Assembly: GCA_020854915.1 (NCBI GenBank)
Contig: JAHKLT010000020.1
Coordinates: forward strand, 1 to 38,654
DNA length: 38,654 nt
Reading direction: 5' to 3'
Source: Methanobacteriaceae archaeon
Lineage (GTDB): Archaea; Methanobacteriota; Methanobacteria; Methanobacteriales; Methanobacteriaceae
Position numbers and translations under genes: made by a program. Below are positions 8,781 to 17,692 of the stretch, in pieces (the stretch's first letter is position 1; every line of letters starts with the position of its first letter). The notes under the pieces are model-generated. The model was given only the letters and a program-made list of their open reading frames with translations. It made no database searches and was not told the DNA's origin.

Positions 8781-9326
8781 ATGAAAGATGTTTTTGATGT
8801 AATAAACAATAGAAGAAGTATAAGAGAATATAAAAAAGAACAAATAAAAGATGAAGAGATCAAAAAAATATTAGATGCAGGATTTATGGCACCAAGTGCA
8901 AGAGCTGCAAAACCATGGTATTTTACTGTTATTCAAAATAAAGAATTATTAAAAGAAATTGATAAAATCTCTTTAGAAGTAATGGGAAAATCTGGAGATG
9001 AATTTTTAGAATCTATTGCTAAAGTTAAAAATAATATATTACATGATGCACCAACAGTTATAATAGTATCCGGAAAGAAAGATGCTCCTAATTTACAAGC
9101 TGATTGTAGTGCAGCTATTGAAAATATATTATTAGCAGCTGAAGGATTAAATATTGGTTCTTGCTGGATTGGATTAATACAATCCTTTTTTAAAGATAAA
9201 AAAAATATTGAAAAGCTCCAATTACCAAAAGAATACATTCCTCTTTATGCTATTACTTTAGGATATAAAACTAAAGAAAATGAAAAAATTTCAAGAGATA
9301 AAAGTAATTATGATTGGATAAAATAA
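8781..9326 (+). CDS. nitroreductase family FMN protein
   Basis: 181 aa. The FMN-binding start NNRRSIREYKKEQIKDEEI, FMAPSARAAKPWYFTVI, the central AAIENILLAAEGLNIGSCW helix, and the C-terminal YAITLGYKTKENE are all family hallmarks. It lies 11 bp after the MraY-like gene and 1 bp before the MurG-like gene, so it is almost certainly co-transcribed with them. A GATGAT before the ATG is a modest Shine-Dalgarno. A flavin oxidoreductase between two envelope-glycan genes is unexpected; it may simply be carried in the operon or may act on an unknown precursor. Confidence 0.88.
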   Translation: MKDVFDVINNRRSIREYKKEQIKDEEIKKILDAGFMAPSARAAKPWYFTVIQNKELLKEIDKISLEVMGKSGDEFLESIAKVKNNILHDAPTVIIVSGKKDAPNLQADCSAAIENILLAAEGLNIGSCWIGLIQSFFKDKKNIEKLQLPKEYIPLYAITLGYKTKENEKISRDKSNYDWIK

Positions 9327-9327
9327 T

Positions 9328-10404
9328 ATGAAAGCTTTAATTGTTATAACTGGTAGAGGTTTAGGTGGTGATGCATCAAATGCTTTAAACCTCATTAAAA
9401 CTTTAGAAAAAAGAGATATTAAATGTGAAATAGCTCTTGATTCATCAGCACCAGGAATATTATTTAAAAAGAATGGTTACTCTTGGCATAAAATAAAGAT
9501 TCCGCAGGCAGGAGGTCATGCAGTAACTAAAAAAAATACCATTAAAGCTGCTTTAAAGATGATAACTGCTGTTTTTAAAATAAGAAGTCTTATAAAAAAA
9601 ATAAAACCAGATATTGTTGTAGGAGTAATTGGGGGAGGAGCAGTTGTAGGGTGTGTAGGTGCAAAAATAACAAATGTTCCAGCTGTTGGAATAATCGATA
9701 CACCATTAGATACTGCGGTTTGTTCAAGACTAAATAGATGTATAATTCTCCCAGAACATCAAATGTTTAAAAATGAAACATTACCTCCCAATTTAGAAAG
9801 AGCTTTTTTCTTGATGAATAATGATTTTTCAAAAGGAGATAAAAATAAAGCATTAAAATTAATAAAAGAATCTGCTGAGAAAAATAATTATATCTTTGAT
9901 GAAAACAAAAAAACAATTTTATTTTCATCTGGTTCTTCCTTATTTGAACTAATGGCTAAAGCAGTATCTGATTTTGCTGAGGAAAATGATGATTATAATA
10001 TTGTGCTTATTGGTATTCCTTTAAAAGAGGAGTATAATAAATTATTAGATAATAAAAAGATAATCAATCTTAAATATATTAATTGGGTTAAAGATTTATA
10101 TGAATATGTTGATTTGGCAGTGCTAACTGATGATGGATTAATGATACAAGAAGCAGTTGCATTTGAATTACCATCTGTTGCTCTTACAAGAGTAAAATAT
10201 GGAAGATATCATAATATGGAAGGGATATATAAAGGAGCTATTCTTGAATCTGAATTTGATGAATTAAATGAAAAAATTCAAGAAGCATTAGATAATTTAG
10301 ATAAGCTTAGTGAAAAATCTAAAAAATATTCTAAAGAAATTTTTAAAACAAATGATAAAGTTGCAGATATTATAATAGAAGAATATGAAAAAAATAAAAA
10401 ATAA
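9328..10404 (+). CDS. MurG-like GT28 glycosyltransferase
   Basis: 358 aa with a GT-B architecture. The N-terminal half has ITGRGLGGDASNALNLIKTL, replacing the bacterial GGTGGH loop, and KPDIVVGVIGGGAVVGCVGA, the MurG-like acceptor region. The C-terminal half has ILFSSGSS and EAVAFELPSVALTRV, the nucleotide-sugar binding region. Bacterial MurG adds GlcNAc to lipid I; by analogy this protein may glycosylate a lipid-linked pseudomurein precursor at the inner membrane face. No clear Shine-Dalgarno precedes the ATG, consistent with translational coupling across the 1-bp gap. No signal peptide is visible. Confidence 0.7.
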   Translation: MKALIVITGRGLGGDASNALNLIKTLEKRDIKCEIALDSSAPGILFKKNGYSWHKIKIPQAGGHAVTKKNTIKAALKMITAVFKIRSLIKKIKPDIVVGVIGGGAVVGCVGAKITNVPAVGIIDTPLDTAVCSRLNRCIILPEHQMFKNETLPPNLERAFFLMNNDFSKGDKNKALKLIKESAEKNNYIFDENKKTILFSSGSSLFELMAKAVSDFAEENDDYNIVLIGIPLKEEYNKLLDNKKIINLKYINWVKDLYEYVDLAVLTDDGLMIQEAVAFELPSVALTRVKYGRYHNMEGIYKGAILESEFDELNEKIQEALDNLDKLSEKSKKYSKEIFKTNDKVADIIIEEYEKNKK

Positions 10405-10457
10405 AAAATTCTTTTAATAATATCTATTCTAATTTTTACTTATGAAAACAAAACAAT

Positions 10458-11747
10458 TTAAAGCCATAAAGACTTAATTATTTTATAGTTTGTATCAGTT
10501 GAAGGATGTATCTCAATGAACTTTTCAAAATTATTTAAGTCATCATCGATTCTCATTAAATAGGATAAATAAGATACATCACTTACTGAAGATGGAGAAA
10601 TAGATGTGATTTTTCCGATTTTATTTAATTTTTCATCAAAAGATATCTTACTTAATCCTACATCCCCTGATAAAATATTCCAAAATGAATTAGGTCCAGC
10701 TAATGCGGGATATTTAATATTTTTTAACTTATTTGTATTTTTCTCATTTTCTACAAAACTAACATCCATATTTAAACTAATACTTTGAGGTATACAATTA
10801 TAATCAATTTTTGTAGGTATTCCTGCCATATTACGACTAGCAACTATTCCCTCCATTCTTGCAATAGGAGTCATTTGATATGATCCAATAACATCCCCTG
10901 CAGAATAAATATTCTTTATAGATGTTTCCATAAATTCATTAACTTTAATTGTTTTATCCTCATTTAAATCAACCAAATCATTTACAAGCTCAGAATTAGG
11001 ACTACGTCCAGTTGCAAAAAAAGAAGTACCTTCAAAATCACCTTTATTTGTAATGATTTTATTTTTTTTAATTTCTAATACATCAGTATTTTCAAAAATA
11101 GAAACATCAGAAATTAAATGTTTAATAATATATTCTTTTATATCTTCATCAATATTTTTTAAAAAAGAGCTACGTGAAAAAATATTAACTTCACTTCCAA
11201 GTTTAGAATATATATTAGCTATTTCACAAGATAAAACACCACTACCAATGATATTCAATTTTTGAGGAACATCATCCAATTTCAAAATATCTTTATTAGT
11301 TAATCCGTATTGATTACCTTTTATATCTGGAATAAATGGTCTTGCACCTGTTGCAATTAAAAGATTATCAAATTCATAACTTTCACCATTAACATATACA
11401 TTATTTTCATCTAAAATAGCTTCACCATAGAGAAGTTCATTGCCAACAGATTTATTTTCAATTTCATTAAGTTTTCGAAGTTTTATTTGAGTTTCTTTAA
11501 TTTTTTCAACAATTTTTTCATAAGATAAATCTATTTGACTATTTAAAAACCCATATGAATTAAATCTATTATTCATATCAATAAAACGAGTAATATCTGT
11601 TAATGCACAAATAACCATACATCCCTCATTTAAACAAGTTCCAGCTATATGATTTTTTTCTATTAATAAAGTTTCTTCCTTTAATTTCCCAAGTTCCAAA
11701 GAAGCCAATCTTCCAGCAGGTCCAGATCCAATAACAATATTTTTCAT
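10458..11747 (-). CDS. dihydrolipoamide-dehydrogenase-like FAD disulfide oxidoreductase
   Basis: 429 aa from the chosen start. FAD binding is shown by IVIGSGPAGRLAS at the N-terminus and by SAGDVIG near residue 285. The redox-active pair is Cys38 and Cys43 in GTCLNEGC, as in Lpd and mercuric reductase. The second Rossmann fold has IIGSGVLSCEIANIYS. The C-terminal dimer domain keeps EIHPSTD, equivalent to the catalytic HPT motif. No 2-oxoacid dehydrogenase genes are nearby, so the true partner is unknown. The frame begins at 11756 (MFL), but the ATG at 11747 puts the FAD strand at its usual place. It is convergent with the MurG-like gene. Confidence 0.8.
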   Translation of the reverse strand: MKNIVIGSGPAGRLASLELGKLKEETLLIEKNHIAGTCLNEGCMVICALTDITRFIDMNNRFNSYGFLNSQIDLSYEKIVEKIKETQIKLRKLNEIENKSVGNELLYGEAILDENNVYVNGESYEFDNLLIATGARPFIPDIKGNQYGLTNKDILKLDDVPQKLNIIGSGVLSCEIANIYSKLGSEVNIFSRSSFLKNIDEDIKEYIIKHLISDVSIFENTDVLEIKKNKIITNKGDFEGTSFFATGRSPNSELVNDLVDLNEDKTIKVNEFMETSIKNIYSAGDVIGSYQMTPIARMEGIVASRNMAGIPTKIDYNCIPQSISLNMDVSFVENEKNTNKLKNIKYPALAGPNSFWNILSGDVGLSKISFDEKLNKIGKITSISPSSVSDVSYLSYLMRIDDDLNNFEKFIEIHPSTDTNYKIIKSLWL

Positions 11748-11835
11748 TAAAAACACATCTTTTTTATAATGAATAATTATATATTCTTAAAACAACAAAT
11801 AGTTTATTATTAAAAATTTTTTAAGGAGATGTATT

Positions 11836-12102
11836 ATGTGTATTGCAGCACCTGCTAAAGTCAGTCAAATAGATAGAGAAAAGAATAAAGTCGTTGCAGA
11901 TTTTGGAGGAGTAAAACAAGAAGCTAAATTAAATCTTTTGCAAGATATTAAAATTGGAGATTATATTTTAATTCATGCAGGATATGCTATTGAAAAATTA
12001 AGTGAAGAAGCAGCTAAAGAGTCTTTAGAAGCATGGGATGAACTTTTAGCTGTTTTAGATGAAGAAGATAAAGAATTTGCAAAAATGAATAGTCAAGATT
12101 AA
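11836..12102 (+). CDS. hypC: hydrogenase maturation factor HypC/HybG family
   Basis: 88 aa. It begins MCIAAPAKV; Cys2 is the invariant residue that binds the Fe(CN)2CO unit and the hydrogenase large-subunit precursor, and [20 protein letters not shown] is the family C-terminal half. It works with HypD to assemble the [NiFe] site, needed here for the methanogen hydrogenases. A strong AAGGAGAT site lies 6 nt before the ATG. Other hyp genes are not in the window. The VOC gene follows after 9 bp and may be co-transcribed. Confidence 0.93.
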   Translation: MCIAAPAKVSQIDREKNKVVADFGGVKQEAKLNLLQDIKIGDYILIHAGYAIEKLSEEAAKESLEAWDELLAVLDEEDKEFAKMNSQD

Positions 12103-12111
12103 CTATTAAAT

Positions 12112-12459
12112 ATGAAAATCAAATATAGTACAATGATTGTTAAAGATATGAATGAATCTGTTAAATTTTATACAGATACCATGGGATTTAAAATAGATAG
12201 TGAACATTATCCCCCTAATGCAAAAATAACATTGCTTAAAGGAGAAGGAGATACTCTTTTAGAACTTATCCAAGATGATAAAAATAAGATTGGATTATAT
12301 TCAATAGGAATGGCTGTTGAAAATATGGATTCTGCTGTTCGTGAACTTAAGTTAAAAGGGGTTGAATTTATTTTAGAACCTACAAAAATATCTATTGGTT
12401 TAATGGCCATGTTTAAAGATCCGAATGATATAAATATTGTGTTAATTCATCATGATTAA
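12112..12459 (+). CDS. VOC (glyoxalase/bleomycin resistance) family protein
   Basis: 115 aa forming two beta-alpha-beta-beta-beta modules: IVKDMNESVKFYTDTMGFK and then MAVENMDSAVRELKLKGVEF with MFKDPNDINIVLI at the end. The usual metal ligands of glyoxalase I are mostly absent: there is no N-terminal histidine, and the final Glu of the typical DPDGNxIEL is replaced. It may therefore be a binding protein or use a different chemistry. It follows hypC by 9 bp. Its end overlaps the convergent ACT-domain gene by 4 bp. Confidence 0.8.
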   Translation: MKIKYSTMIVKDMNESVKFYTDTMGFKIDSEHYPPNAKITLLKGEGDTLLELIQDDKNKIGLYSIGMAVENMDSAVRELKLKGVEFILEPTKISIGLMAMFKDPNDINIVLIHHD

Positions 12460-12959
12460 TATATTGATATTCTTATTACACCTTCTATTTTTAAAAATTC
12501 ATTAATAATATCCCCTGGAACCGGTTCTTCAGTGATAATTGTTAATATAGGCGAATCTTCCATTTCAATATCTTCTGCATAAGCTTGCCTTATACTAACA
12601 CCTTTAGAAGAAATCAAACTACTTGTAGCTGCTAGTATACCTTTATTATCATATCCCACTTCTATTTCTATTACACCTAATCCTAAACTTTTAGCTATAT
12701 TTTTTAGAAGTGTTCCAGCAGGAATAATATTTTTAAATATATCTGATAATTCATCATCATTTAAAATTATATCAATAGTAGATTTAATAGCTCTTCTATC
12801 TACATCAGCAGCATTAGCAAGAGAAATATCATTTATTTTAAGATCACCACAATAAATTTTCTTATCATCGTCTAATCGTAATCCAAGTTCAATCATTTTT
12901 TTAGCTACTCTCATTCTAGCAGGATATTTCTTGAACTTTTCATTTAATCTTTCCCACAT
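12456..12959 (-). CDS. predicted ACT-domain regulator of amino acid metabolism
   Basis: 167 aa. The N-terminal half (KYPARMRVAKKMIELGLRL, then DISLANAADVDRRAIKSTID) looks like a winged-helix DNA-binding or effector module. The C-terminal half is an ACT domain: VIEIEVGYDNKGILAATSSL and VSIRQAYAEDIEMEDSPILT. This arrangement matches archaeal proteins described as predicted regulators of amino acid metabolism (COG2150). The ligand is unknown. It is likely monocistronic. Confidence 0.75.
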   Translation of the reverse strand: MWERLNEKFKKYPARMRVAKKMIELGLRLDDDKKIYCGDLKINDISLANAADVDRRAIKSTIDIILNDDELSDIFKNIIPAGTLLKNIAKSLGLGVIEIEVGYDNKGILAATSSLISSKGVSIRQAYAEDIEMEDSPILTIITEEPVPGDIINEFLKIEGVIRISIY

Positions 12960-13083
12960 TTATAACAAAACTCCAAACATTTGTACATTAATGATAAAAA
13001 TATATTTATTTTATTTATTTAATAAGCATTACTAAAAATTTTAAAAAATAAATTAAATCAATTAAAAAAATAATAAATAATAG

Positions 13084-13158
<75 letters not shown>

Positions 13159-13285
13159 ATGTGAAATAATAAAATTTAAAATAGAAATTACAACTTAGTA
13201 TAAGATTTTAGTTTTCTTATATTTAAAGATTACTTATTTTAGCATAAATTTAAAAAAATTTATTAAAAATAAAAATATTAAATGA

Positions 13286-13570
13286 TTATTTATTAATCAT
13301 TTCATTAATAGAATCTGCCATAACATGGCCTTCTACAACTATTTCAGCTTTGTCAACACCGTCAACGCTTTCAACTTCTCTTTTAGCATCAGTTGCCATA
13401 CGAGTAACACTCATACAACCAGGATTAGTTGGTTTAATAGTCACTTTAGCTTTACCATCATTTATTTCAATGTTTTGAACTAATCCCATTTCAACAATAC
13501 TAACACCCATGTGAGGATCATTGACTTTAGAGATAGCATCTTTTACATCATTAATTAACTCTTCTGACAT
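13286..13570 (-). CDS. MIP18/DUF59 family iron-sulfur assembly protein
   Basis: 94 aa. The family motif NDPHMGVSIVEMGLVQNIEI is followed by TNPGCMSVTRMATDAKREVE, with the conserved cysteine in PGC, and VVEGHVMADSINEM. Members such as SufT, PaaD and MIP18 help load or transfer Fe-S clusters. GGAGA lies 6 nt before the ATG. It is isolated between the tRNA and a long AT-rich gap. Intergenic 13571-13845 shows only A/T tracts that may hold the promoter and the terminator of the next gene. Confidence 0.87.
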   Translation of the reverse strand: MSEELINDVKDAISKVNDPHMGVSIVEMGLVQNIEINDGKAKVTIKPTNPGCMSVTRMATDAKREVESVDGVDKAEIVVEGHVMADSINEMINK

Positions 13571-13845
13571 CTAATTTCTCCATTAAACATATTTTTCTAT
13601 AAAAAAATAAACATATAGAAATTCATTTATTTACTTTAGATTTAATAATATTTATAGATAGCTATTTTAAAACAAGTTAATATAATTATTTTTGTTAATT
13701 TATTTTTTAAAATAAGTTTTTTTTTAAAAGTTTTTTTTAAATATTATGATAGTTAATTCAATGAAAATGATTTCGAATAAACTTATCCATTTGAATATTT
13801 ATTATTTAATAATTTAAAAATTCAAAAAAATTCAAAAAAAAATAT

Positions 13846-14748
13846 TCATTTAACTCTATGTTTAATTTTAATAGCTATACCATTTTCACAATTTTCCATT
13901 TCATATCCAGAAATTACAGCCTTACCAACAGCAACAACTTGATTTTTATAAACAACAACAACTTCATCATTAGGAATAATATTTTTAGATGCTTCAGAAA
14001 TACCTGGTACAAAAACAGTATTAGTTTTAAGCTCAAAATCAATTTTAACAATATTTATGCCTAATTCATATAATTTTTTCCCACCTTCAAGATGTAAAGT
14101 AAAAAAACCTACATCTTTATTTAAAAGAGCTAACTGTTTACTACCTGAAAATATTCTCTTATGATATCTTCCTTTAGATAGAACATTATCAGGAATAAAT
14201 TCTTCACTACCAAATTGATAAATAGCTATTGACCTAAGTTCATGTAAATTTTTATCTCGTTTTTTAATTTTAGAATAATTTTTTAATTCCATTCTTAAAT
14301 TATATAAGGAATCCGGAGATGTTGGCCTACCATCCTCACAAGTATAAACACAATCATCTAAATAATTTTTACAAACTTCTTCATAGCCTCCATGAACATT
14401 AGCAACGACATTTTTATCTCCAACATAAGATTTTAACAATTTACCAGAACTTTTTACCTCTTCATAGCTCCAATCACCTGTAACACCAACATCATAAGAT
14501 TGAATAGGAAAAGTATTTTCTAATTCTCTTGGACAAATTCCAAAAGGAGATGTAATGATTAATTCTTGAAAAGAGCGTGAGACTTTTTTAAATTTTTGAT
14601 GTGACTTTGAATCAGAATAAGGTTTTTTCATACTACATGGAAGAATAACAACAACATCACCAATAGGTTCCATTAGTAACATTCTTTCTCTCCATCTAAG
14701 AGCTTCTGGACGATATAATGACTCTTCACTTGAGCAAATAACTTTCAT
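13846..14748 (-). CDS. ArcS-like archaeosine synthase core and PUA domain protein
   Basis: 300 aa from the chosen start. PCSMKKPYSDSKSH (about residues 33-46) matches the signature that separates archaeosine synthase ArcS from the TGT enzymes, within a DUF5591 domain. The C-terminal 80 residues form a PUA RNA-binding domain (VFVPGISEASKNIIPNDEVV, then AVGKAVISGYEM). The TGT-like N-terminal half of long ArcS proteins is missing, so this is a short or split form. It would act on preQ0 at position 15 of tRNA. The frame is open to 14835, but ATG 14748 has AAAGGTTGA upstream and fits the domain start. It follows the HD gene by 73 bp. Confidence 0.75.
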   Translation of the reverse strand: MKVICSSEESLYRPEALRWRERMLLMEPIGDVVVILPCSMKKPYSDSKSHQKFKKVSRSFQELIITSPFGICPRELENTFPIQSYDVGVTGDWSYEEVKSSGKLLKSYVGDKNVVANVHGGYEEVCKNYLDDCVYTCEDGRPTSPDSLYNLRMELKNYSKIKKRDKNLHELRSIAIYQFGSEEFIPDNVLSKGRYHKRIFSGSKQLALLNKDVGFFTLHLEGGKKLYELGINIVKIDFELKTNTVFVPGISEASKNIIPNDEVVVVYKNQVVAVGKAVISGYEMENCENGIAIKIKHRVK

Positions 14749-14821
14749 TAAAAAATCAACCTTTATAAAATAAAAACTTTTAAAATATTTTTGAAAATGA
14801 GTTAAAAATAAGTAATATATA

Positions 14822-15316
14822 TTATTTATGTTCAAACGGTTCTATTAACAATTCATTAAGTTCTTTTAGTCTTTCAATATTTTTTTTTGGATTTTTCATA
14901 CATTTTTCCCATTTTTTAATAACAAAATCTATACTGACTTCTTTATCACCATGAATTAAATTATCACTATGGGCAACAATTTTTTCTTCAAGAGTTTTAG
15001 GAATATATGACTTTTTAGGAAGACCTATATCACTAGATTCTTCTTCACTAATACCTGCACCAACATGACGCTCAATAATTTTTATAACCTCTTCAGAATA
15101 ACCATATTTTTTAGCTAATCTCGCACCAACAATTGCATGATTAATATTATGAGTTTTACAACGACCAATATCATGAAGCAGTGCTCCTTTTTTTATGATA
15201 TCCAGATCAACATTATCAAATTGTTTAGCTATTTCTAAAGCTTTATCTCGAACTGCAATAGAGTGATTAATAATATTTTCATCACATTTTTCTTTTTTTA
15301 AAATTTGAATCTCCAT
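14822..15316 (-). CDS. HD-domain phosphohydrolase (TIGR00295-like)
   Basis: 164 aa. The HD signature is complete: NHSIAVRDKALEIA (His), GALLHDIGRCKTHNINHA (HD and second His), RHVGAGISEEE and IVAHSDNLIHG (final Asp). It is an HD metal-dependent phosphohydrolase of the small archaeal type; the substrate, nucleotide or otherwise, is unknown. The frame extends to 15343 but ATG 15316 matches the usual beginning. It sits between tfe and the ArcS-like gene, all on the minus strand with short gaps, so the three probably form one operon concerned with transcription and tRNA. Confidence 0.8.
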   Translation of the reverse strand: MEIQILKKEKCDENIINHSIAVRDKALEIAKQFDNVDLDIIKKGALLHDIGRCKTHNINHAIVGARLAKKYGYSEEVIKIIERHVGAGISEEESSDIGLPKKSYIPKTLEEKIVAHSDNLIHGDKEVSIDFVIKKWEKCMKNPKKNIERLKELNELLIEPFEHK

Positions 15317-15360
15317 ATTAACACTTAAAAAAAAATTCAGCAAAAAAAATATTTAATTGA

Positions 15361-15876
15361 TTATTTAGATGATCCACTAGATTGATATGCTTTCTCACAA
15401 ATTTGAATATCTTCTTTGATTTTTTTTATTATTTCAGTATTTTCTTCAAATTTTACTTCATCCCCACATTCTGGACACATAAAATCTAAATTTGAAGCTG
15501 TTTCAAAATCAAAACGAACATCACCATCTGGACAAACAAAAAACATATTATTTTCTTCTTTTTGCAACATATTATTCAAATTATCAAGCATTTTGTTAGA
15601 TTTCATTTTAAGTTGCTTTTCAACTTCTTCATTTTCAAAAACCCAATCATAAGTATACCATTGAGTTTCAGGATCCTTACTTCTTTTATAAGAAGCTAAT
15701 CCTTCATCATGAAGTTTATAAAGAATTTTTCTAACAATATTAAGCCTAATTTCAGTTTTCTCAGCAATTTCTTCATCTGTAGTTGTACCATCAATTAAAC
15801 ATTTAACTATAGATAAATTTTCTTCATTTTCAACAACATCTGTTAATAAATTAATTGCTAACGGGTCATTCAACAT
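15361..15876 (-). CDS. tfe: transcription factor E (TFE, alpha subunit)
   Basis: 171 aa. The N-terminal winged helix (residues 1-90) has TTDEEIAEKTEIRLNIVRKI and LYKLHDEGLASYKRSKDPET, the TFIIE-alpha signature. A coiled coil (about 82-110) leads to a zinc ribbon. The ribbon has Cys115, Cys134 and Cys137, but the partner of Cys115 is missing: the sequence is CPDGDVRF where CPxC is expected. TFE stimulates promoter opening by RNA polymerase with TBP and TFB. A strong AGGAGA precedes the ATG. It is first in the apparent tfe-HD-ArcS-like operon. Confidence 0.93.
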   Translation of the reverse strand: MLNDPLAINLLTDVVENEENLSIVKCLIDGTTTDEEIAEKTEIRLNIVRKILYKLHDEGLASYKRSKDPETQWYTYDWVFENEEVEKQLKMKSNKMLDNLNNMLQKEENNMFFVCPDGDVRFDFETASNLDFMCPECGDEVKFEENTEIIKKIKEDIQICEKAYQSSGSSK

Positions 15877-16068
15877 TTAATTTCTCCTAATTTAATATAA
15901 TTTGATTTTATCACGATATATTACAAATAAAAATGAATTAATCAACATAAAGAGAGAATTAATAAAAAAGAACAATACAAACCCCTATATCAAAGACATT
16001 TTTATAATTATAATATTAATGTATTATATATTTCTAATCTAATATAAATTTTATGTTTTATAAAAAAA

Positions 16069-16953
16069 TTAAGAATCAAAATCATTATCTACTTTTCTTA
16101 TGATTACAGCAGGAGTATGAATTATAGAATTCAAATGATCAAGAGTAATTTTACTCCCTTCAAGACCTAAGATTTTTTTAGCATCATGAATTGTACTCAT
16201 TGTACTAGCTAATGTTTTTTGATAATCTTCAGAAATATTAGCTATTTTCAATGCATCTTCAACATTAATTTTACAAGAAGAAGCAAGAGGAGTAGAACCT
16301 ATATTTTCACAAAATTGTCCAAGAAAATAGGCTAAAAATCCTTTATCTGAATCAATACCATCAATAGCTATAGGCAGTCCAGTAAAATATTTATTTTTTC
16401 TTTTATAAGTTGCATCAGTATCAACTATTAAAACTTTAATATTCTTATTTAAATAATTTTTAATTTCAATAGCTACTTTTTGAGGATCATTAGGAAGCAG
16501 TGAAACATAATTTCCAGGAGCATTACTCAAATCAATTCCTGCCTCAGAAGCTGGTTTTAAAGCATGTTTCCACCCATATAATTTTAAAACAACTTCTTTA
16601 TGTATAATTGATTCTTTAGGTAATTTTCTCAAATTTTTAATAGTTCTTTTTTTAATTTTTATTAATGGACCTAAAATATAACCCCAAAAATACTTACTCC
16701 AAACTATTGCAAGAAACCAAGATTTAAAAGAAGGTTTATATTTAGATTCATTAATTAATCTACCTTGAGAGATAGCAATAGGAGTCTCAGCAATAACAAA
16801 AAAATCACCATCTTTTATTAAATATTTTGCTTTATCAAGAATAGGATTTAAGCTTTCATTAGGAGAAATATACTTTGTTTCAATAGGAATAATTAAATAA
16901 TCCCCATCCTTTGATAAAATTTTCTTTTTTGAGATTATATTATCTTTATGCAT
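16069..16953 (-). CDS. divergent F420-0:gamma-glutamyl ligase (CofE-like) protein
   Basis: 294 aa, longer than typical CofE (about 250). The similarity lies in KDGDFFVIAETPIAISQGRL, SEAGIDLSNAPGNYVSLLP and VLIVDTDATYK, which correspond to CofE's VVVxxTVISKxEGR, NAGIDxSN and ITDTxGR blocks. An extra segment at about residues 76-120 is hydrophobic then basic (SWFLAIVWSKYFWGYILGPL) and may touch the membrane. The NAG and TDTNGRxFR substrate-site residues are altered, so it may not be the true F420 ligase but a paralogue with another acceptor. It is divergent from the pyruvate-kinase-C gene. Confidence 0.65.
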   Translation of the reverse strand: MHKDNIISKKKILSKDGDYLIIPIETKYISPNESLNPILDKAKYLIKDGDFFVIAETPIAISQGRLINESKYKPSFKSWFLAIVWSKYFWGYILGPLIKIKKRTIKNLRKLPKESIIHKEVVLKLYGWKHALKPASEAGIDLSNAPGNYVSLLPNDPQKVAIEIKNYLNKNIKVLIVDTDATYKRKNKYFTGLPIAIDGIDSDKGFLAYFLGQFCENIGSTPLASSCKINVEDALKIANISEDYQKTLASTMSTIHDAKKILGLEGSKITLDHLNSIIHTPAVIIRKVDNDFDS

Positions 16954-17054
16954 AATAATAACTAAAATTTTTAAATTAATATATAATATAACTAGTATTT
17001 TAATTAAATATTTATGTTTTTAATAATTAATATTTATATAAGGTTGTATTATTT

Positions 17055-17618
17055 ATGAAAGAATCTATAACATATTTTGAAAAAGAAGGAAAAGAAAATA
17101 CAGATGAACTTATATCTTTAATAAAAGAAAAAATACAAAAAACAAAGATTAAATATATAGCTATTGCATCAGTAACTGGTGAAACTGCCTTAAAATTAAA
17201 TAATGAAATTAATGACATTAAAATAATCAATGTAACCCATTATAGTGGTTTTAAATCTCCAAATGAAAATGAAATATCTAATGAAATGATAAAAAAATTA
17301 GATGAAAATGGAATTAAAACATTTCAAGGAGCACATGCATTTAGTGGAGCCTGTAGAGGAATAACAAATAAATTTGGTGGATTAACACCATTAGATATAA
17401 TTTCTCAAACTTTACGTATGTTCTCTCAAGGGGTTAAAGTTTCATGTGAGATTTCATTAATGCTTGCTGATGCAGGAATGATACCAGTTGGTGAAGAAAT
17501 TCTAGTTATTAGTGGAACAGGCCAAGGAATTGATACAGCAATAATATTAACTCCATGCAATATGGCAAATATTTTTGATTTAAGAATACATGAAATAATA
17601 GCTATGCCTAGACCATAA
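17055..17618 (+). CDS. stand-alone pyruvate kinase alpha/beta (C-terminal) domain protein
   Basis: 187 aa. It resembles only the C-terminal, effector-binding domain of pyruvate kinase: YIAIASVTGETALKLNNE, then a long middle with GAHAFSGACRGI, and GEEILVISGTGQGIDTAIIL at the end. There is no catalytic barrel. Archaeal members of this COG1751-type family have no established function. The start ATG is preceded by AAGGTTG. It is transcribed alone and is followed by a long gap containing a large inverted repeat. Confidence 0.75.
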   Translation: MKESITYFEKEGKENTDELISLIKEKIQKTKIKYIAIASVTGETALKLNNEINDIKIINVTHYSGFKSPNENEISNEMIKKLDENGIKTFQGAHAFSGACRGITNKFGGLTPLDIISQTLRMFSQGVKVSCEISLMLADAGMIPVGEEILVISGTGQGIDTAIILTPCNMANIFDLRIHEIIAMPRP

Positions 17619-17692
17619 TAGAGAGTTATTTTAAATATATTAATAATAATATTCAAAAAATGGAATAATAGTCTTAATTTTTTATATTAACT

